Positions 42,449 through 50,803 of a stretch of DNA of 64,000 nt are shown piece by piece. Source of the DNA: JAFNAG01 sp041501225 (lineage in GTDB: Bacteria; Acidobacteriota; UBA6911); the NCBI GenBank assembly GCA_041501225.1, contig JBGQNR010000002.1, positions 1 to 64,000 of the forward strand, given 5' to 3'. Every line of letters begins with the position of its first letter. The stretch's first letter is position 1. The notes under the pieces are model-generated. The model searched no databases and was not told the origin of the DNA. It worked only from the letters and a program-made list of their open reading frames with translations. Made by a program: the position numbers and the translations under genes.

Positions 42449-42523
42449 AACGCAGAGGGCGCAGAGGGCGCAGAGAAAAGTCATTCGCAAGAAGTTCTCT
42501 GCGGTCTCTGCGCCATCTGCGTT
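42449..42523. repeat. Imperfect 29-bp inverted repeat of the GCAGAGGGC type
   Basis: Left arm 42449-42477 (AACGCAGAGGGCGCAGAGG then GCGCAGAGAA) pairs with right arm 42495-42523, 26 of 29 positions, around a 17-base loop. The left arm itself is three short direct repeats of CGCAGAGGG. It abuts the truncated HAD gene and may mark the deletion that removed its front part. Confidence 0.75.
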
Positions 42524-42947
42524 GAAGCTTTTGGTTGCGGCTATGCTGCGCCGTGATATTCTCCTTCCAGTGGAGAGGATCGAGATATCCACGGGCGATC
42601 AGCCTGATGCCGTCCATGCGGAGGGATGCTCTCCTCTTGCCTTATCCAACAAGCGGCTGAAGGTGGAGTTCGATACTATCATCACCGCCCAGCAGGCACG
42701 CAGCTATAAGCCCTCATTGAACAATTTCCGGATTGGATTGGATCGGGTGGGTGTCCCGCGGCATGAAATCCTGCATGTGGCTCAGAGTTTATTCCACGAC
42801 CACGTGCCGGCAAAACAAATGGGTCTCACCACGGTCTGGATCAATCGCCGCCACCACAAGCAGGGCCTTGGCGCGACTCCTCCTGCACATGTGAAACCCG
42901 ACTATGAGTTTCACGACCTGCAGTCATTTGCGATCGCAGCCGAGTGA
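42522..42947 (+). pseudogene. Truncated HAD-family hydrolase
   Basis: Up to 141 codons, of which the last 95 are clearly the C-terminal half of a haloacid-dehalogenase-type hydrolase: FDTIITAQQARSYKPSLNNF (motif III lysine), HVAQSLFHDHVPAKQMGLTTVWINRR (motif IV). The N-terminal nucleophile motif (DxDxT) and cap are missing, and the first 40 codons are unrelated and pass through the inverted repeat. It therefore cannot be active. Its stop is 19 bases before the GH172 gene. Confidence 0.75.
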
Positions 42948-42966
42948 TCATTCGGAGGACAGGACC

Positions 42967-44652
42967 ATGAAGAGGAATACAAACCTGCGCTCTAAAACTG
43001 TCGCACCCATTCCGGTGCTGGTTGTTGTATTGGCTTTAGTGGGCTCGGTTGTGGCCCAGGGTTTTCTCCAGGACCTCGCCAAACCTCAACAAGGCCGTTC
43101 CATGCGCGCCACTTCCACGATGCGCCAGGGCGAGGTGCGGCGGGGCCCGCAAGGCGATCGTAATCTTGGACAGCGCAAGTACGACCCCAAAGCCGATCCG
43201 CGCGGCGACCTCGATGAGCAGAGCAACTGGGATAACTTCAACGTTGCACCCGGTGAAACTCATGTCCTGCTCGATGCGCAAGGTCCCGGAATCATCACGC
43301 ATATCTGGATGACCTTCCTGGGGCCCGAGCCACAGAATTGGGCCAAACAGGGCTCTGCCGACCATCAGGAAATGATGCTCCGGATGTACTGGGATGGCAG
43401 CACCCGGCCCGCGGTGGAAACCCCGGTGGGGGACTTCTTCGCCAACTGCTTCGGCAAGCGCCGCGAGGTCATCAGCCTGCCGATCATCGTGGAGGATGCT
43501 GATTCCTATAATAGTTACTGGCAGATGCCGTTCCAGAAGTCGGCTCGCATCGAAATCGAGAACCAGAGCGACAAGCCCTTAAGCCTCCTCTACTACAATA
43601 TCGACTGGATCAAGAAGGACAAGCTGCCCAAGGACACGCCCTACTTTTACGCGCAGTATCGCCAGGAGTATCCGGTGCAGCACGGCAAGGACTACATGTT
43701 GCTGGAAACGACCGGCAAGGGTCACTATGTCGGTACCGTCCTGGCCGTGCGGACGCGCAGCCCGGCCTGGTTCGGCGAAGGCGATGAGAAGATTTATATC
43801 GACGGGGAGGCGAAGGCGTCGATCTGGGGCACAGGCACGGAGGATTATTTTCTTTCCGCCTGGGGTTTGAAGACGACCGGTACCCCCTATTTCGGAGTCC
43901 CCTACTTTGACCAGGGGGGAATTGTTGGCGGCCACACCAGCGCGTATCGCTGGCATATTAACGATCCCATCGTGTTTAACAAAGGCATCAAAGTCACGCT
44001 CGAACACTTTGGCTGGATTTCACCGGACGAAAACCCGGAGTACAAATCCACTAGTTGGAACGAGCGCGAGGACGACTACGCCAGTGTCGCATTCTGGTAT
44101 CAAGCCGGCACACCGACTTTCGCGGCGCGTGCTCCAGGCGCCGCCGAACGCCGGCTGCCCAGCCTGGAGCGAGTCATTGCCTATGCGCGCGATTTCGCCG
44201 ATGCCGCACGTCACGGTGACGGCGAGACAACCAAACAGCAAATCGACCTCTACGATGGTCCGCAACTTCTCTATCGGCCGGTGCAGGCAACAGGCGCCTG
44301 GCTGGAGGTCCCCATCGAAGTGAAGAAGAAGGAGCCGTTACGCCTGCTGCTCAACGCGACCAAGTCCTACGACTTCGGCCGGTACCAGGCGTTCCTCGAC
44401 GGCGTGAGACTCGGCAGGCAGATCGACTTATACAGCGAGAACGTCGCGAACGAGGAGATCCATCTGCTCGATTTCTGGCCGGAGCCGGGCACTTATACTC
44501 TCCGGCTCGAGTGCGTGGGCAAAAATGAGAAAAGCAGCGGCTATTATTGCGGCCTCGAGTCCGTGCGCCTGCGCGGGCGGCGTCCCCGCGTAGCCGCCTA
44601 CGGTCACGACAAGGACAAAGACTGGCGGGCAAGGCCGAATCTTTATCGCTAG
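42967..44652 (+). CDS. DUF2961/GH172 glycoside hydrolase-like protein
   Basis: 561 residues from ATG 42967 (GGAGG upstream); the open frame further upstream belongs to the HAD relic. A leader (TVAPIPVLVVVLALVGSVVA) is followed by the DUF2961 block: NFNVAPGETHVLLDAQGPG, ITHIWMTF, ETPVGDFFANCFG. Two glutamates 21 residues apart, Glu271 in WFGEGDE and Glu292 in GTGTEDYF, match in spacing the acid/base and nucleophile of the characterised GH172 enzyme (difructose-dianhydride/alpha-fructofuranosidase), a family that also contains D-arabinofuranosidases. Likely an exported glycosidase. A paralogue lies at 49106, on the other side of a sugar transporter. Confidence 0.85.
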   Translation: MKRNTNLRSKTVAPIPVLVVVLALVGSVVAQGFLQDLAKPQQGRSMRATSTMRQGEVRRGPQGDRNLGQRKYDPKADPRGDLDEQSNWDNFNVAPGETHVLLDAQGPGIITHIWMTFLGPEPQNWAKQGSADHQEMMLRMYWDGSTRPAVETPVGDFFANCFGKRREVISLPIIVEDADSYNSYWQMPFQKSARIEIENQSDKPLSLLYYNIDWIKKDKLPKDTPYFYAQYRQEYPVQHGKDYMLLETTGKGHYVGTVLAVRTRSPAWFGEGDEKIYIDGEAKASIWGTGTEDYFLSAWGLKTTGTPYFGVPYFDQGGIVGGHTSAYRWHINDPIVFNKGIKVTLEHFGWISPDENPEYKSTSWNEREDDYASVAFWYQAGTPTFAARAPGAAERRLPSLERVIAYARDFADAARHGDGETTKQQIDLYDGPQLLYRPVQATGAWLEVPIEVKKKEPLRLLLNATKSYDFGRYQAFLDGVRLGRQIDLYSENVANEEIHLLDFWPEPGTYTLRLECVGKNEKSSGYYCGLESVRLRGRRPRVAAYGHDKDKDWRARPNLYR

Positions 44653-44725
44653 CTCAATCTTCTGCGTAAATCGTCAATCGTATATTTCCATGCTATGATC
44701 GTCCACACACTCGAGGACGAGCCGG

Positions 44726-45241
44726 ATGATTGGGCAGACACTGGCACACTACCGCATCCTTGAAAAACTAGGGGAAGGTGGCATGGGTGTCGTGTACAAG
44801 GCCCGCGACACGCATCTCGACCGCTTCGTGGCCATCAAAGTACTACCTCCGGGGAAAGTCCTGGATCCGGATCGGAAGCGGCGCTTCGTGCAAGAGGCCA
44901 AAGCGGCATCGGCCTTGAATCATCCTAACATCATCACCGTTCATGATATTGCCTCGGATAGTGGTCATGATTTTATCGTGATGGAATGCGTTGAAGGCAA
45001 GACCCTTGACCAGCTGATCAGCCGCAAAGGGCTGAAGCTCGGTGAGGCGCTGGGTCATGCGGCGCAGATCGCTGACGGGCTTGCGAAGGCTCACGCTGCA
45101 GGGATTGTCCACAGGGACCTGAAGCCCTCGAATGTCATGGTCAGCGAGGATGGGCTGGTAAAGATCCTCGGTGGGCTCAGTTGGGAAATCGCTAGCATCC
45201 TGCCGAACCGCACTTTTCGCGCATGCGGAAACGTGAGATAG
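44726..45241 (+). pseudogene. Truncated Ser/Thr protein kinase
   Basis: 171 codons that begin as a bacterial Hanks-type kinase: MIGQTLAHYRI, GEGGMGVVYKA (glycine loop), FVAIKVL (lysine), MECVEGKTL and HRDLKPSN (catalytic loop). The frame leaves the family after VKIL: DFG and everything after, including the substrate lobe and the usual C-terminal sensor, are missing, replaced by 20 unrelated codons up to a stop. It cannot bind magnesium normally and is almost surely dead. The sugar transporter starts 16 bases later, so the breakpoint is next to the operon. Confidence 0.8.
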
Positions 45242-45257
45242 GGCCGCAATTACAGCC

Positions 45258-46793
45258 ATGCTCCTGTCGATGCGCAATATCTGCAAATCCTTTTCAGGCA
45301 TTCCGGTGCTGCAGGATGTCAGCTTCGACCTGAAGCCGGGCGAGGTGCACATTCTGGCAGGCGAGAACGGTGCCGGTAAGACCACGCTCATCAAAATTCT
45401 GGCCGGTGTACATACGGATTACCACGGCGAGATCGAGATGGACGGGCGCAAGGTGCGATTCGCCTCGCCTCACGACGCCGCTCGCCAGGGGATTTCCGTA
45501 ATTCACCAGGAGATGTCTTTGGTCGGAACCCTCCCGGTGATCGACAATGTTTTTCTCGGCAGGGAAATGAGGCGCCGTTTCACGGCAGGCCTCCTTATCG
45601 ATCGTGCCCGGCAGATGGCCAAGGCGCAAGAGTTGTGTGCCTGGCTCGGCCTTGACCTCGATTTGAATCGCGAGGTGGACGACTATCCGCTCTCCATAAA
45701 GAATCGCATCGAGATCGCAAAAGCACTGGCGTTCGACGCCCGCATCCTGATCATGGATGAACCGACCAGCGCGCTCAGCGAACCGGAGGTTGAACGCCTC
45801 TTCCAGGTTATTGACGAGATGAAGCGGTGCGGCAAGGCGATCCTCTATATCACCCATCGCATGGAAGAGATTTACCGCATTGGCGATCGAATTACGGTCC
45901 TCCGGGACGGGCGCTGGATCGGAACGGCGCCGGCACGTGAGCTTGCAGATGCGGAACTGATTCGCTGGATGATCGGGCGCGAATTGGCGACACATTTTCC
46001 AGCCGGGAGCAACGAATGCGGCGAGGAACGCCTGCGCGTTGAACACTTTTCCGTGGCCCAGCCTGGCGCTTCCTCGGCTCAGACCAAACGATGGTTGGTG
46101 AAGGATGTTTCATTCGCGGTCCGCTCCGGCGAAGTTCTGGGCATTGCGGGCCTGCAGGGCTCGGGAAATGGCGCTCTGCTGGCAGGCCTGTTCGGCGCCT
46201 GGCCGAAAGCGGTCAAGGGCAATGTCTATCTCGATGGGCAGCCGCTTTCCCTGCGTTCTCCTCACGCGTCCATTCAACAAGGCTTGGCGCACGTTACCAG
46301 CGACCGCAAGGGAACAGGTTTGATCCTCGGGTTCGACATTGCGCAGAACATATCTCTGGCCTCACTCGAGGCCATTTCGCCGTGGGGTTTTCTGCAGAAA
46401 AAGAAGGAGGCGGAAATGGCCTCCCGGCAGGTAAAATCGCTTTCGATCCGCGGGGCAACTTTGACCCAGAATGTCGAGAATCTCTCGGGAGGCAATCAGC
46501 AGAAGGTGCTGCTTGGCAAATGGATCGAAACCAATCCGCGCGTCTTTCTGCTGGACGAACCCACGCGCGGTATCGATGTAGGCGCCAAACATGAAATCTA
46601 CGAACTGATCCAACGGTGGAAAGCAGCCGGGATCGCCATTGTTTTAATCACTTCGGAATTGCAGGAACTGCTGGGACTTGCTGACCGCATCCTGGTCATG
46701 CATCGCGGCCGGATCAGCGGAGAATTTTCCCGGGATCATGCGACTCAAGAGCGGATTTTGCGTGCGGCAATGGGGGAGGCATGGATAAATTGA
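45258..46793 (+). CDS. Sugar ABC transporter ATP-binding protein (RbsA/MglA type)
   Basis: 511 residues, two fused nucleotide-binding domains. The first has GENGAGKTTL (Walker A), the LSxxx-like SIKNRIEIAKAL and DEPTSAL (Walker B). The second has a degenerate Walker A (LQGSGNGALLAGL, no lysine), LSGGNQQKVLLGK and DEPTRGIDVG, as is usual for this family. It energises import of a monosaccharide together with the two next genes. The start overlaps none of the dead kinase; the stop overlaps the permease ATG by 13 bases. Confidence 0.95.
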   Translation: MLLSMRNICKSFSGIPVLQDVSFDLKPGEVHILAGENGAGKTTLIKILAGVHTDYHGEIEMDGRKVRFASPHDAARQGISVIHQEMSLVGTLPVIDNVFLGREMRRRFTAGLLIDRARQMAKAQELCAWLGLDLDLNREVDDYPLSIKNRIEIAKALAFDARILIMDEPTSALSEPEVERLFQVIDEMKRCGKAILYITHRMEEIYRIGDRITVLRDGRWIGTAPARELADAELIRWMIGRELATHFPAGSNECGEERLRVEHFSVAQPGASSAQTKRWLVKDVSFAVRSGEVLGIAGLQGSGNGALLAGLFGAWPKAVKGNVYLDGQPLSLRSPHASIQQGLAHVTSDRKGTGLILGFDIAQNISLASLEAISPWGFLQKKKEAEMASRQVKSLSIRGATLTQNVENLSGGNQQKVLLGKWIETNPRVFLLDEPTRGIDVGAKHEIYELIQRWKAAGIAIVLITSELQELLGLADRILVMHRGRISGEFSRDHATQERILRAAMGEAWIN

Positions 46794-47800
46794 GTGACAA
46801 GGTTGATCTTGCTCAGTCTGCCGCTCCCGAGAGGATCTTCGACTCGCCCTGGATCCGTGCTCTGTCGGCACTCCTGTTTGTCTTTCTGCTCGGGATGATC
46901 TTTCATGCCGATGGGGCTTTCCTGCAATGGGGTACCCATCGGGACATGCTGCGGCAGATATCGGTCATCGGCATGCTCGCGTGCGGCATGACCCTGGTGA
47001 TCATTACGGCCGGAATCGATCTCGCTGTGGGCAGTATTCTTGGCCTGAATGCCGTCCTTTTCGCCATGCTCTCGTTGCGCCTGTCCTGGCCGCCGCTTCT
47101 GGCCCTCGGTGCCTGCCTGATGACTGGGATCGGCTGCGGCGCCATATCCGGCACGGTCATCGCACGATTAAAGATGCAGCCCTTTGTTGCCACGCTGGCA
47201 ATGATGGTCTTCGCCCGTGGCCTTGCCAAGTCCATTTCCGGGGGCGAAAAGATCTCCAGGGCCGTAGCTCAACCTGACGGCAGTTATGTCTATGTCGACC
47301 TGCCACGATTTTTCCAGGCGATTGATCACAAAGTTGCCGGTGGGAACGTGGCCGTCGTGACCTTGATTTTCCTGGGCTGCATCCTGGTATGCTGGGTTCT
47401 TCTGGCCAAGCTTCGTTGGGGACGTTACATTTACGCTGTCGGCGCCAATGAAGAAGGGGCGCGCCTCTCTGGAGTCCCCGTCAATCGGGTGAAACTTCTC
47501 GCCTATAGCCTGTCCGGCGCGTTCGCGGCGCTCGCGGGCATCTGCCAGGCCATCCAGGAACAGCAGGGCGACCCGGAGGCGGGTGCAACCTATGAACTCA
47601 GCGCCATAGCCATGGTCGTCATAGGCGGGACTTCACTGATGGGTGGCCGAGGGCGGATTGCGTTTACCCTGATCGGGACACTGACCATCGGCTACCTGGA
47701 AAAGATTCTGAGCATTAACGCGGTGAGTGAGGCCAGCCGGCTCATTCTGACCGGCATCATTATCGTGGCTGCCGTCCTGCTGCAGAGAAAGAGTCGATAG
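46781..47800 (+). CDS. Sugar ABC transporter permease (RbsC/XylH type)
   Basis: 339 residues from ATG 46781 (GGGGGAGG before it). About nine or ten membrane helices can be seen, with the RbsC-family segment GIDLAVGSILGLNAVLFA, and GANEEGARLSGVPVNRVKLLAYSLSG, AIAMVVIGGTSLMGGRG. A central hydrophilic loop holds the family's cytoplasmic coupling region. It forms the channel for the sugar delivered by the binding protein encoded next. Confidence 0.95.
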   Translation: MDKLSDKVDLAQSAAPERIFDSPWIRALSALLFVFLLGMIFHADGAFLQWGTHRDMLRQISVIGMLACGMTLVIITAGIDLAVGSILGLNAVLFAMLSLRLSWPPLLALGACLMTGIGCGAISGTVIARLKMQPFVATLAMMVFARGLAKSISGGEKISRAVAQPDGSYVYVDLPRFFQAIDHKVAGGNVAVVTLIFLGCILVCWVLLAKLRWGRYIYAVGANEEGARLSGVPVNRVKLLAYSLSGAFAALAGICQAIQEQQGDPEAGATYELSAIAMVVIGGTSLMGGRGRIAFTLIGTLTIGYLEKILSINAVSEASRLILTGIIIVAAVLLQRKSR

Positions 47801-47814
47801 AAAGGAAACAAGGA

Positions 47815-48744
47815 ATGAAAGCGGTGTCCGGACTCCTCTTTATCATAGCGGCGTTTTGGCTGAGCATGCTCTCGCTTGCCGGCCAACAGAAATATGTCAT
47901 CGGAATGAGTCAGTGCAATCTCGGCGAGCCCTGGCGTGTCCAAATGAATGCCGACATCAGGAAAGCTGCCGCAGAGCATCCTGAGCTGACGGTCGTTTTC
48001 AAGGATGCCCAGAACGACACGCTGAAGCAGCGCGCGCATGTGGAGGAGTTTGTCGGCTCCAAGGTGAATCTGCTGATCATTTCTCCGAAGGAAGCCGCTC
48101 CCTTGACTGCCCCGGTAGCCGAAGCAATTCGCCAAGGCATACCTGTCATTGTCCTTGACCGGCGCGTTCTGGGAACCGAGTACATCACGTTCATTGGCGC
48201 AGACAACAAGAAAATAGGCCAGGCGGCGGGCCGCTGGGCTGCGGCCAAACTGGCAAACAAAGGGAAAATTGTCGAGCTTAAGGGACTGATGACCTCCACT
48301 CCCGGGCAGGATCGCCACAGCGGTTTTCTCGAAGGGATCAAGGGCAGCCGTCTCGAGGTTCTCTTTGAAGCGGACATGAAATGGCTCGAGCCCAATGCCC
48401 GGAAGGAGATGGAATCGGCCCTCGCCGTGCACAAACACATCGACCTGGTGTACGCGCACAACGACCCGGGTGCACATGGCGCCTACCTGGCCGCCAAAGC
48501 AGTCGGCCGGGAAAAAGAGATGCTTTTTATCGGAATCGACGGCCTGCCCCAGGAAGGGCAGATCTATGTTCAGCAGGGTATCCTTGCCGCCAGCTTCGAA
48601 TACCCCACGGGGGGGAAGGAAGCCATTGATGCCGCACTCCGGATCTTAAAAGGGGAGAAGGTGGCAAAGGAAATCACTCTTCGCTCCCGGATTTTCACTC
48701 CCGAGAACATCAAGAGAGGCGGCGATTGGCTGGACCAGCGATAA
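47815..48744 (+). CDS. Sugar ABC transporter periplasmic binding protein (RbsB type)
   Basis: 309 residues with a signal peptide (LLFIIAAFWLSMLSLAG). The mature protein is a type I periplasmic binding fold: IGMSQCNLGEPWRVQMNADI, FVGSKVNLLIISPKEA, RQGIPVIVLDR, ELKGLMTSTPGQDRHSGFLEGI, YAHNDPGAHGAYLAAKA and IGIDGLPQEGQIYV. The combination fits binding proteins for pentoses, hexoses or small sugar derivatives. It is the last gene of the transporter and is followed by a repeat and a strong bidirectional hairpin. Confidence 0.94.
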   Translation: MKAVSGLLFIIAAFWLSMLSLAGQQKYVIGMSQCNLGEPWRVQMNADIRKAAAEHPELTVVFKDAQNDTLKQRAHVEEFVGSKVNLLIISPKEAAPLTAPVAEAIRQGIPVIVLDRRVLGTEYITFIGADNKKIGQAAGRWAAAKLANKGKIVELKGLMTSTPGQDRHSGFLEGIKGSRLEVLFEADMKWLEPNARKEMESALAVHKHIDLVYAHNDPGAHGAYLAAKAVGREKEMLFIGIDGLPQEGQIYVQQGILAASFEYPTGGKEAIDAALRILKGEKVAKEITLRSRIFTPENIKRGGDWLDQR

Positions 48745-48829
48745 TTCAGTAATGATCGCCTTGTAGGCCCCGACCGGCGAAACTGTCCCAAAACTCATGC
48801 GCCGGATGATAGGAAATATGATCATGGAT

Positions 48830-48977
48830 GAGCCCTGGCAGGGGCGACGGAAAGCATCTGAAATTGAAGGGCTTCCGTCGCCCCTTCCGGGCTTTTGCAC
48901 GGTTCTTGCCGTGACTGGGGGCAGCGCCGCTGCGCAGCTCGCCCTGGGATACTTCCTTGGCGTCCCTCCGGGACGCC
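48830..48977. repeat. Dispersed intergenic repeat, copy C (rearranged)
   Basis: Forward element GAGCCCTGGCAGGGGCGACG, then its inverted form CGCCCCTTCCGGGCTTTTG, a hairpin core (GGGGGCAGCGCC ... GCTCGCCC) and GGCGTCCCTCCGGGACGCC. The order and motifs are those of the other copies but with more substitutions. Confidence 0.65.
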
Positions 48978-49025
48978 CGGTTTTAAGGCAGTCTCGCCGG
49001 CCGGAGCTTGGGATCTAATCATTTC

Positions 49026-49062
49026 CAAAGTGAGCGCCGGGCACCGCCCGGCGCTCACTTTG
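49026..49062. terminator. Perfect 17-bp hairpin between convergent genes
   Basis: CAAAGTGAGCGCCGGGC (49026-49042), a three-base loop ACC, then the exact complement ending GCTCACTTTG. It has A-rich 5' and T-rich 3' edges on each strand and lies between the binding-protein gene and the convergent GH172 gene, so it probably terminates both. Confidence 0.65.
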
Positions 49063-49105
49063 CCTCTTCGATTTTCTAGCCAATCAAGCGGGTCCGGCCT
49101 ATTTC

Positions 49106-50290
49106 TTACTCCGTTTTATCAACCGGCTGGACGCCGCCGGGACCCGGCATGGCACGCAGCACGGGGATGCGATCTGCCGCCGGAGGCAGGGCCGGCAGAT
49201 TTGTGTACGGCTCCGTCTGGTACCAATAGCCGCAAGAGTAGAAATTGTCGCCGCGGTTATTGGCATGGCCGTGTTCCATTGTGTGTTTAAGGTAGCGTGT
49301 GAAGGTCACAGGATTGTCGCCATGCCAGCGGTAGCAGAGGTATCGGCCGCCGGTGCGCTCGGGAAGCTGGATGTACTGGGCTCCATACATATGGTGGGAA
49401 AAAGGGCGCGCGCCGTCCCGGCCGCCGAAATTCCAGCTGCCGAGGAAATAGTCTTCCGAGCCGGTGCCGACGATCAGGGGCTTGGACTCATCGTCGACAA
49501 AAATCATGTCGTCTCCTTCGCCCATCCAAAACTCGTTATTCTGCAGGACCCCCAGGGTTACGCCCATCAGGTGTCCGCGACCGCGCGTCTCGCAGTAGAC
49601 GTAATTATTCCTGCCATCCGGATTCAGGACGTCTTTGCCGTCCGGCCCAACGACCGGCTTGTTGGGCGCAGCCTGACGGTAACTGGCGTGGAAGTAAAGG
49701 GCGTCTTCCGGCAGCGACGTCATTTCCATGTAATCGATGTTGGAGTAAAAAGATCCTACGCTCTGTTTGCCTTCGTTGGCGACTGTGATCCGTGCCTCCG
49801 TCCGGTACGGCATTGCGAAATAGCAGTTTAGCGAACGGCCCGGTGAACATGCGAGGTACTCCGATTCGTAGATGGTGTACTCGCCAAGATTGAGACCGAA
49901 AAAGTCACCGATGGGACTCTCTATGCTCGGCCTGGCATTCCCGTCCCAATACATCCGGATCACAAGCTCTTTCAAATGATTCGGGCTTTGTGCGGAAATG
50001 GTGAACCAGATATGGGAGATCATCCCAGCGCCTTTTGCCTGGAATACATCCAATGTCTGACCCGGCTGGATGGGCCAGCGGTCGGAGTTGCCTCCGGTTT
50101 TGTCAAAACTGGATTGCTTAAGAGACTTGTAGCTTTGAGCGCGAACGTAGCCGGGCAGATAGCCGGGGCCGGCGTCCCGTCGCGGTTGTTGTTGTGATTG
50201 GGCTGCGGCCGGTGCTGCGGCCAGGCCGCCCAGAACTATCAACTTCTGCAAAAAAGGCCTCCTGCCTCCCTGCTTACCCTCCAGCGCCAT
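49106..50290 (-). CDS. DUF2961/GH172 glycoside hydrolase-like protein, second copy
   Basis: 394 residues; ATG 50290 is fixed by a perfect AAAGGAGG site. The leader has a twin-arginine-like start (GGRRPFLQKLIVLGGLAAAPAAA), so Tat export is likely. The DUF2961 block starts IQPGQTLDVFQAKGAG and HIWFTIS. The catalytic glutamates of GH172 are present with the same 21-residue spacing, Glu258 (WMGEGDD) and Glu279 (GTGSEDYF). Shorter than the plus-strand copy at 42967. With the transporter between them the two enzymes probably release the sugar that the transporter imports. Confidence 0.85.
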   Translation of the reverse strand: MALEGKQGGRRPFLQKLIVLGGLAAAPAAAQSQQQPRRDAGPGYLPGYVRAQSYKSLKQSSFDKTGGNSDRWPIQPGQTLDVFQAKGAGMISHIWFTISAQSPNHLKELVIRMYWDGNARPSIESPIGDFFGLNLGEYTIYESEYLACSPGRSLNCYFAMPYRTEARITVANEGKQSVGSFYSNIDYMEMTSLPEDALYFHASYRQAAPNKPVVGPDGKDVLNPDGRNNYVYCETRGRGHLMGVTLGVLQNNEFWMGEGDDMIFVDDESKPLIVGTGSEDYFLGSWNFGGRDGARPFSHHMYGAQYIQLPERTGGRYLCYRWHGDNPVTFTRYLKHTMEHGHANNRGDNFYSCGYWYQTEPYTNLPALPPAADRIPVLRAMPGPGGVQPVDKTE

Positions 50291-50581
50291 AGTCTTTCCT
50301 CCTTTGGATGTGTGTGCCGATTCTATCACCAGGGGGTTCAGCCGAAGAATAACTCGTTTTAAAACTGCAGAAACCGCCACGAATGACTCGAAATCTTCCG
50401 GGTCGGGATGGCCTCAGAAAAATGTTGGAAGGAGTGACCCGAAGGGCCTATGCTGGAGCGGATTTTCAGAAGGGCAGCTGCCGCCCATGAATCCATCCAC
50501 TCTCAGCGGTGCGGCATCACAGGCACTCACAGTCGCGCGCTTGCGTGCGTTTAAGCGCTTTGCCGGATTACAGGAGTTGGC

Positions 50582-50803
50582 ATGCAGAAAGGAACGAAAT
50601 ACGCTTTGCTATGCGGAGCGGTGCCGTTCATTACGCTGGCCTTGGCATTGCCTTGGATCAACCGGGTCGAACCCTTTATCCTTGGCCTTCCCTTCGTCCT
50701 GTTCTGGATAGTGCTCTGGGTGGCGTTGACGCCGCTGGCGCTGTTTGCCGCCTATCGGTGCGAGAAGAAGTTCAATCTTCCGGAAATGGAGGATGAAGAA
50801 TGA
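50582..50803 (+). CDS. DUF3311 small membrane protein
   Basis: 73 residues with two membrane helices (LLCGAVPFITLALALPWI, ILGLPFVLFWIVLWVALT) and a charged C-terminus. DUF3311 proteins are regularly found immediately upstream of sodium:solute symporters, as here, and are thought to be accessory subunits. It overlaps the symporter start by four bases (ATGA). Confidence 0.88.
   Translation: MQKGTKYALLCGAVPFITLALALPWINRVEPFILGLPFVLFWIVLWVALTPLALFAAYRCEKKFNLPEMEDEE

Noticed and set aside
50304..50711. 135-codon frame in front of the DUF3311 gene
   Set aside because: Overlaps the small membrane protein in another frame and has low-complexity, non-family sequence.
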